A DNA stretch of 64,000 bases. Source: RBG-16-49-21 sp040768125 (GTDB lineage Bacteria > Spirochaetota > UBA4802 > UBA5550). Location: contig JAXGNG010000001.1 of NCBI GenBank assembly GCA_040768125.1, forward strand, positions 620,001-684,000, given 5' to 3'. A program made the position numbers and the translations under genes. The first letter of the stretch is position 1. Each line of letters opens with the position of its first letter. Positions 59,414 to 64,000 of this stretch are shown here, piece by piece. Below the pieces are notes generated by a model. It did no database searches and was not told the origin of the DNA. It saw nothing but the letters and a program-made list of their open reading frames with translations.

Positions 59414-60502
59414 CGGCGGAGGCATTTCCCTCCCGGTGACCGCGCGGTAGAAATCCCCGAAGAGATAGCGGGAATCGTGGGGACCCGGCGCAGACTCGGG
59501 ATGGTACTGGACGGAGAAGAGGGGGAGGCTCCGGTGGCGGAGGCCCTCGACGGTGCCGTCGTTCAAGTTGACGTGGGTCACCTCGATATTCCTGTCGTCC
59601 TTCAATGAATCGAAGTCAACGGCGAAGCCGTGGTTCTGCGAGGTGATCTCCACGGCCCCGGTCAGGAGGTTCTTTACCGGCTGGTTTCCCCCCCGGTGAC
59701 CGAACTTGAGCTTGTAGGTGCGCCCACCCAGGCCGAGGCCCATGAGTTGGTGGCCCAGGCAGATGCCGAAGGCGGGGATTCCCTCACGAATGATCTCCCG
59801 CACGATCTCCCTTCCGCCGGTCACCGCGTCGGGGTCTCCCGGCCCGTTGGAAAGGAGGATTCCCCCGGCGCCGTCGCGGATGATTTCCCCCAGGGGCGTG
59901 GAGGAGGGATAGACACGGATGGAGAGCCCCGATTCGGCGCAGAGCCTGAGGATGTTCCGCTTGACCCCGAAGTCGTAGACCCCCACGCGCGGACCCGCTC
60001 CGCCGAAATCATAGGGCGCCGCGCACGTCGCGCCCGTGGCAAGGTCGAGGCCCTCCATTTTCGGATGGGCCAGGAGGCGTTCCACGGCGCCCTTCCTGTC
60101 GAGGAAGATGCCCCCCCGAAGGGCTCCCTTGTCGCGGATATGGAGGGTGAGCCGCCTGGTGTCGATGCCCTCGATGGCGGTAACCCGGGCCGCGGCGAGA
60201 TATTCCCCCAGGGAGCCCGTTGCGCGATAGTTCGAGTAGTGCCGGCTGTACTCCCTGACAACGAAACCCGCGACCTGGACCCCGCCGGACTCGACGTCCT
60301 CGCCGTTCACCCCGTAGTTCCCGATCATCGGGTAGGTCATCGCCACGATCTGCTCCCGGTAGGAGGGGTCGGTGATGATCTCCTGGTACCCGCTCATCGA
60401 GGTGTTGAACACCACCTCGCCGATGGTCTCCCCCTCGTGGCCGAAGAGGGTCCCTTCGAATTCCGTTCCGTCCTCGAGGATCAGGTGGGCTCTGGTGGGC
60501 AT
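59402..60502 (-). CDS. carA: Carbamoyl-phosphate synthase small subunit (glutamine amidotransferase)
   Basis: A 366-residue CarA. The N-terminal interface domain starts HLILEDGTEFEGTLFGHEG; the class I amidotransferase domain has the nucleophile C248 in FGICLGHQLMG and the His/Glu pair in VQYHPESAPGPHDS. It supplies ammonia from glutamine to CarB for arginine and pyrimidine synthesis. I chose ATG 60502; the frame is open 22 codons further upstream, and the GGAGG ribosome site is about 14 bp away, which leaves some doubt. carB is not in the window. Confidence 0.95.
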   Translation of the reverse strand: MPTRAHLILEDGTEFEGTLFGHEGETIGEVVFNTSMSGYQEIITDPSYREQIVAMTYPMIGNYGVNGEDVESGGVQVAGFVVREYSRHYSNYRATGSLGEYLAAARVTAIEGIDTRRLTLHIRDKGALRGGIFLDRKGAVERLLAHPKMEGLDLATGATCAAPYDFGGAGPRVGVYDFGVKRNILRLCAESGLSIRVYPSSTPLGEIIRDGAGGILLSNGPGDPDAVTGGREIVREIIREGIPAFGICLGHQLMGLGLGGRTYKLKFGHRGGNQPVKNLLTGAVEITSQNHGFAVDFDSLKDDRNIEVTHVNLNDGTVEGLRHRSLPLFSVQYHPESAPGPHDSRYLFGDFYRAVTGREMPPPSTA

Positions 60503-60614
60503 GGGGCGTCTCGTTACCTCCGGGTGATTCCCGTGGGTAGGCGCGCGGGGCAGGGCTGTCAATCCCAATTACCCTGCGACGGGGAAATTTTACACTCCCG
60601 TAACCCCGCTCCTT

Positions 60615-61913
60615 TCATTCAAACCTCACGGCGAGTGAACCGCCGTGCTTGTCGTCGAAGCCCTCAGCCGCCGACATGAGCCGTACCGGCTTGAGGGCCC
60701 GGGCCAGGGCCTCCCTGGTGAGGTGCTGGTAGGTCATCCTCCGCATGAAGGTCTCCACCCCGGTGCCCGAGGAGAAGCGCGTGGCGCCCCCCGTGGGCAG
60801 GATGTGGTTCGTGCCGCTGTAGTAGTCCCCCACGGCCACGGGGGCGTGGTCCCCCAGGAAGAGGGAACCCACGTTCCGTATGAGGTCCAGGTACGACATC
60901 GGGTTTTCCACCATGAGCTCCATGTGCTCGGGGCCGTAACGGTTTGAAAACTCGATCGCCTCCTCCACGCTCCCGGCCAGGAGTATAAGGCCGTTCCGTT
61001 CGATTGAAGCCTTTTTGATCGCGTGGCGGCCGATTCCCGAGGCGAGGTCCTTCTCGATCTCCTCCGCCACCTCGCGGGCAAGGTCCTTCGACGTGGTGAC
61101 CAGGAGGGCGACGGCCATCTCGTCATGCTCGGCCTGGGAGAGGAGGTCCCAGGCGACCCACCGGGGGTTCGCGCGATGGTCCGCGATGATCAGGACCTCG
61201 CTGGGGCCCGCCATGGAATCGATCTGCACCGCCCCCAGGCTGTAGAGATAGGTCTTGGCCGCCGTCACGTAGATATTGCCGGGGCCCACGATGAGCTCCG
61301 CCTTGGGCACGCTCTCCGTGCCGAACCCCGCGGCGGCGATCCCCTGGGCGCCGCCGGACTTGACGATGGTCCCGAGGCCGAGCATCGCGGCAACGGCGGC
61401 GATGGCGTCGGGAACGCGGCCCGTCGGCGCGGGAGGCGTCACCAGGGTGATCGTGCCGACCCCGGCGATCATCGCAGGTATGACGCCCATAAGGACCGAG
61501 GAGGGATAGGAGGCCTTTCCGCCGGGGACGTAGACCGCGGCGCTGTCGATGGGCTGGTAGCGCACGCCCAGGGCCGTTCCGTCGGCGCGCCGGGCGTCGA
61601 TGTGAGACCGGAGCTGGACGCGGTGGAATTCCTCGATGTGTTCCCTGGCCTCGAGGAACGCCTCCCGTAGTTCCGTGGTGATGTTCCCCGCCGCGGCTTC
61701 GATCTCCTCCCTCGTTGCCATAAGCGAGTCGAGCTTCACGCCGTCGAACTTCTCGGTGTAGGCGATAACCGCGCGGTCGCCTCCCTGCCTCACGTCGTTG
61801 ACGATGGGTACCACGGTGTTGATCATCAGGGAGGTGAAGTCCTCCCCGAATCGGTTGAAGAGCCCCCTGGTCTCGGCGGGGGTGAGGGCGCCCAATTCCT
61901 TGATCGGTATCAT
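60615..61913 (-). CDS. hisD: Histidinol dehydrogenase
   Basis: A 432-residue HisD with YVPGGKASYPSSVLMGVIPA, the NAD/zinc-site stretch DSMAGPSEVLIIADHRANP, LSQAEHDEMA, NRYGPEHMELM and THILPTGGATRFSSG. The enzyme oxidises histidinol to histidine in two steps in the cytoplasm. No other his gene is beside it. It lies 43 bp after nadE and 112 bp before carA on the same strand, a possible three-gene transcript of unrelated biosynthetic enzymes. Confidence 0.96.
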   Translation of the reverse strand: MIPIKELGALTPAETRGLFNRFGEDFTSLMINTVVPIVNDVRQGGDRAVIAYTEKFDGVKLDSLMATREEIEAAAGNITTELREAFLEAREHIEEFHRVQLRSHIDARRADGTALGVRYQPIDSAAVYVPGGKASYPSSVLMGVIPAMIAGVGTITLVTPPAPTGRVPDAIAAVAAMLGLGTIVKSGGAQGIAAAGFGTESVPKAELIVGPGNIYVTAAKTYLYSLGAVQIDSMAGPSEVLIIADHRANPRWVAWDLLSQAEHDEMAVALLVTTSKDLAREVAEEIEKDLASGIGRHAIKKASIERNGLILLAGSVEEAIEFSNRYGPEHMELMVENPMSYLDLIRNVGSLFLGDHAPVAVGDYYSGTNHILPTGGATRFSSGTGVETFMRRMTYQHLTREALARALKPVRLMSAAEGFDDKHGGSLAVRFE

Positions 61914-61956
61914 GCTGTACTTCCTCCGGTGATCTCGCCGGGCCGCGGCGGCGTCC

Positions 61957-63612
61957 TCATGGGCGGAACCTCTGGGCGATGGGGATCCTCCTCCCGACGC
62001 CGAAGGCCTTTGCCGTGACCTTTATCCCCGGCGCCGCCTGGCGCCGCTTGTACTCGTTGCTGTTGACGGTGTGCAGAACCCTGCGCACCAGGTCGCCGTC
62101 GAACCCCTCCGCCTCGATCTCCCCGGCGGACCTGCGCTCCTCGATGTACAGGTCCAGGATCCGGTCCAGGACTTCGTAAGGAGGCAGTGAATCCTCGTCC
62201 TTCTGGTTCTCCCTGAGTTCCGCCGAGGGGGGCTTGGTAATTGAAGCTTCCGGGATAATTTCGCCCGAACGGTTGATGTGGCGCGCGAGTTCGAAGACCA
62301 TGGTTTTCGGGAGGTCGGATATAACGGCCAGCCCCCCGGACATGTCGCCGTAGAGGGTGCAGTAGCCCATGGCGAGCTCAGATTTGTTCCCCGTCGAAAG
62401 GACCAGGCACCCGTACTTGTTGCTGAGGGCCATGAGGAGGTTGCCGCGGATACGGGACTGGATGTTCTCCTCCGTGACGTCCTCCTCTTTTCCCTCGAAA
62501 AGGCCGGCCAGGTCACGGCGGTAGGCATCGAAGAGCGGGGTGATGGGAAGGACCTCGAAGCGTATGCCCAGGTTGTGCGCCAGGGAGCGGGAATCGTCGA
62601 CGCTTCCCTGCGAGGAATACACCGAGGGCATGGTGATGCCCGTGACGTTTTCCGCGCCGAGGGCCTGGACCGCAAGGGCCGCGGTGAGGGCGGAATCGAT
62701 GCCCCCGGAGAGGCCGATCACCGCTTTCGAGAAGCCGCACTTTCTCACGTAGTCTCGGATGCCCAGAACCAGGGCCATGCGGATCGCCTCGATCTCGTCC
62801 TCGCGCACCTCGACCTCGCCGGGAGAATCCATGTCCACGAAGACCAGGTCCTCTTCAAAGGGTCGGGCCCGTGCGATGACCCCGCCCCGGGCGTTGAAGG
62901 CCATGCTGTTTCCGTCGAAGACAAGGCTGTCGTTCCCTCCCACCTGGTTCACGTAGACCACGGGCACGCCGTGCCGCCGGGCCACGGCGCGGAGAAGCTC
63001 CCACTTGAAGAGATTCTTACCACGGGTGAAGGGGGAGGCGGAAATGTTGACGATGAGGTCCGCCCCTGCCTCCGCGAGGTTCCGGATGGGATCGACGGGG
63101 TAGCTCCTGGGGGAGTCGTAGAGCCGACGGCCTCCCCGGGCGTCGGCGTCGCGGTCGTTCCAGATGTCCTCGCAGATGGTGACGCCGATACGCCTTCCCA
63201 TGAATGCCGTGGGTTCATGACGGGCCCCGGGAGAGAAATACCTGAGTTCGTCGAACACGTCATAGGTGGGAAGGAGCGTCTTGCAATGCCGCGAGGCGAT
63301 GGCGCCGTCGCGCATGAAGGCCGCGGCGTTGTAGAGGAGGCCCTCACCGCCCGGGTCCCGGTCGACAAAGCCGCAGATTACGGCGATCCCCGTGGCGAAC
63401 CGGGCGATCTCCCGGATCGATCTGAGGTTGTCGTCCACGAGTTTCCTGTTTTCCAGGAGGTCCATGGGGGGATAGCCGATGGTCGCCATTTCGGGGAACA
63501 CGACAATGTCGGCCCCCCCGGAGGACGCACTTTCGATGAAGGTCAGTATTTTCCGGCGGTTGCCGTCGATATCCGCGATCGTGGGATTGATCTGCGCCAT
63601 GGCGATTTTCAT
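61957..63612 (-). CDS. nadE: Glutamine-dependent NAD synthetase
   Basis: A 551-residue two-domain enzyme. The nitrilase-type glutaminase domain has the triad E41, K111 and C147 (FPEMATIG, KTLLPTYDVF, TICEDIW). The synthetase domain has the pyrophosphate loop GLSGGIDSALTAALA and TGNKSELAMGYCTLYGDMSGG. It amidates deamido-NAD using glutamine. I chose ATG 63612, with GGAGAGGA about 9 bp upstream; a 22-residue upstream extension is open but unlike NadE. Confidence 0.95.
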   Translation of the reverse strand: MKIAMAQINPTIADIDGNRRKILTFIESASSGGADIVVFPEMATIGYPPMDLLENRKLVDDNLRSIREIARFATGIAVICGFVDRDPGGEGLLYNAAAFMRDGAIASRHCKTLLPTYDVFDELRYFSPGARHEPTAFMGRRIGVTICEDIWNDRDADARGGRRLYDSPRSYPVDPIRNLAEAGADLIVNISASPFTRGKNLFKWELLRAVARRHGVPVVYVNQVGGNDSLVFDGNSMAFNARGGVIARARPFEEDLVFVDMDSPGEVEVREDEIEAIRMALVLGIRDYVRKCGFSKAVIGLSGGIDSALTAALAVQALGAENVTGITMPSVYSSQGSVDDSRSLAHNLGIRFEVLPITPLFDAYRRDLAGLFEGKEEDVTEENIQSRIRGNLLMALSNKYGCLVLSTGNKSELAMGYCTLYGDMSGGLAVISDLPKTMVFELARHINRSGEIIPEASITKPPSAELRENQKDEDSLPPYEVLDRILDLYIEERRSAGEIEAEGFDGDLVRRVLHTVNSNEYKRRQAAPGIKVTAKAFGVGRRIPIAQRFRP

Positions 63613-63815
63613 GCGGTTCGTTCCTCTCCTGGAGCTCAATCGTACAGCGGACGGGGTTTTTATCAATGATAATTTCACTCCCTTCGGCGCGGTGTCCCCC
63701 GTCTCATTTGTTATTGACTTTTAGGGCCCCGTCGAACAATCTGAATTGCCGTATCCCCGAAATCGGCCGTCCCCGGGGCTTTTCCTGTAACCCCCGAGGC
63801 GTTTCGAGGTACATA

Positions 63816-64000
63816 ATGGACGCCTACTACATACCCACGGTGTTTTTCACCCTCTTTTTCGTGGTGGATCCCCTGGGTCTGATACCCGTGTTCCTGGTCT
63901 ACCTTGCCGGATATCGGGAGGAGAGGCGAAGGCGCATCATCGTACGGGCAACGATGATATCGATCGCCCTTTCGATGTTTTTCATATTCCTGGGAAGGTA
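63816..64000 (+). CDS. MarC-family integral membrane protein, truncated at the right edge
   Basis: The first 61 codons read MDAYYIPTVFFTLFFVVDPL, then GLIPVFLVYLAGYREERRRR and a second helix (ATMISIALSMFFIFLG). The FFxVVDPLGxIPVF segment is the signature of the MarC/UPF0056 family, multi-helix inner membrane proteins of unknown function. GAGGT lies about 8 bp before the ATG. The rest of the gene is outside the window. Confidence 0.82.
   Translation, partial: MDAYYIPTVFFTLFFVVDPLGLIPVFLVYLAGYREERRRRIIVRATMISIALSMFFIFLGR

Overview
The window is GC-rich, densely coded DNA from a diderm (Gram-negative type) bacterium with an anaerobic or fermentative outlook. Evidence for an outer membrane is a TonB-dependent receptor with ExbB/ExbD/TonB, LolA-like and other lipoproteins, and a beta-barrel-like protein. 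Evidence for anaerobic metabolism is a B12-dependent (class II) ribonucleotide reductase, a 4-hydroxybutyryl-CoA dehydratase-like enzyme, an ADP-forming acyl-CoA synthetase, B12/radical-SAM enzymes and a tungstate-type ABC transporter. The mix (SUMF1-like lipoprotein, DUF5939-type cyclase, very large single-chain acyl-CoA carboxylase, UMF1 transporter) fits Spirochaetota best in my judgement; a deltaproteobacterial-type lineage is the main alternative. No rRNA, tRNA, CRISPR array, insertion sequence or prophage was recognised.

Region 1 (1-8.84 kb) is a divergent lipid/polyene-type gene set. Leftward run an acyl carrier protein, a ketosynthase fused to a degenerate second ketosynthase, a B12-type radical SAM protein and a truncated polysaccharide deacetylase. 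Rightward run a FabZ-like dehydratase, a FabG-like reductase, a LolA-like carrier, a small lipoprotein, a second radical SAM protein and an unknown protein. The set resembles aryl-polyene and ladderane-associated type II fatty-acid-like clusters. Region 2 (8.8-19.3 kb) holds a 1950-residue single-chain biotin-dependent carboxylase, its biotin ligase, an RND transporter and a small membrane protein, all leftward.

Region 3 (19.6-37.3 kb) is a mixed chromosomal stretch: NhaD-type antiporter, SUMF1-like lipoprotein with a variable-looking C-terminus, MuiA-like protein, PlsC acyltransferase, class III cyclase, UMF1 transporter, a TetR regulator with a 4-hydroxybutyryl-CoA dehydratase-like gene, YihY-type membrane protein, zinc peptidase, TPR protein, lipoprotein and STAS protein. 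Region 4 (37.5-46.5 kb) has nrdJ with a structured leader, a hybrid histidine kinase, an ADP-forming acyl-CoA synthetase, a Cys-motif membrane protein and a GH5-like glycosidase.

Region 5 (46.5-58.5 kb) is the most interesting. It combines an excisionase-HTH/periplasmic-binding-fold regulator, a Mop (molbindin) protein, TonB, two ExbDs, ExbB, ResB-like and CcsA-like membrane proteins, a lipoprotein of sulfite-oxidase-like (molybdopterin-binding) fold, a TonB-dependent receptor with a strong promoter and inverted-repeat operator, and, divergently, TupABC. I infer an outer-membrane-to-cytoplasm tungstate/molybdate acquisition locus with an unexplained redox or haem-type branch. Region 6 (58.5-64 kb) is housekeeping: a DUF6279-like lipoprotein, then carA, hisD and nadE leftward, and a truncated marC-like gene at the right edge.
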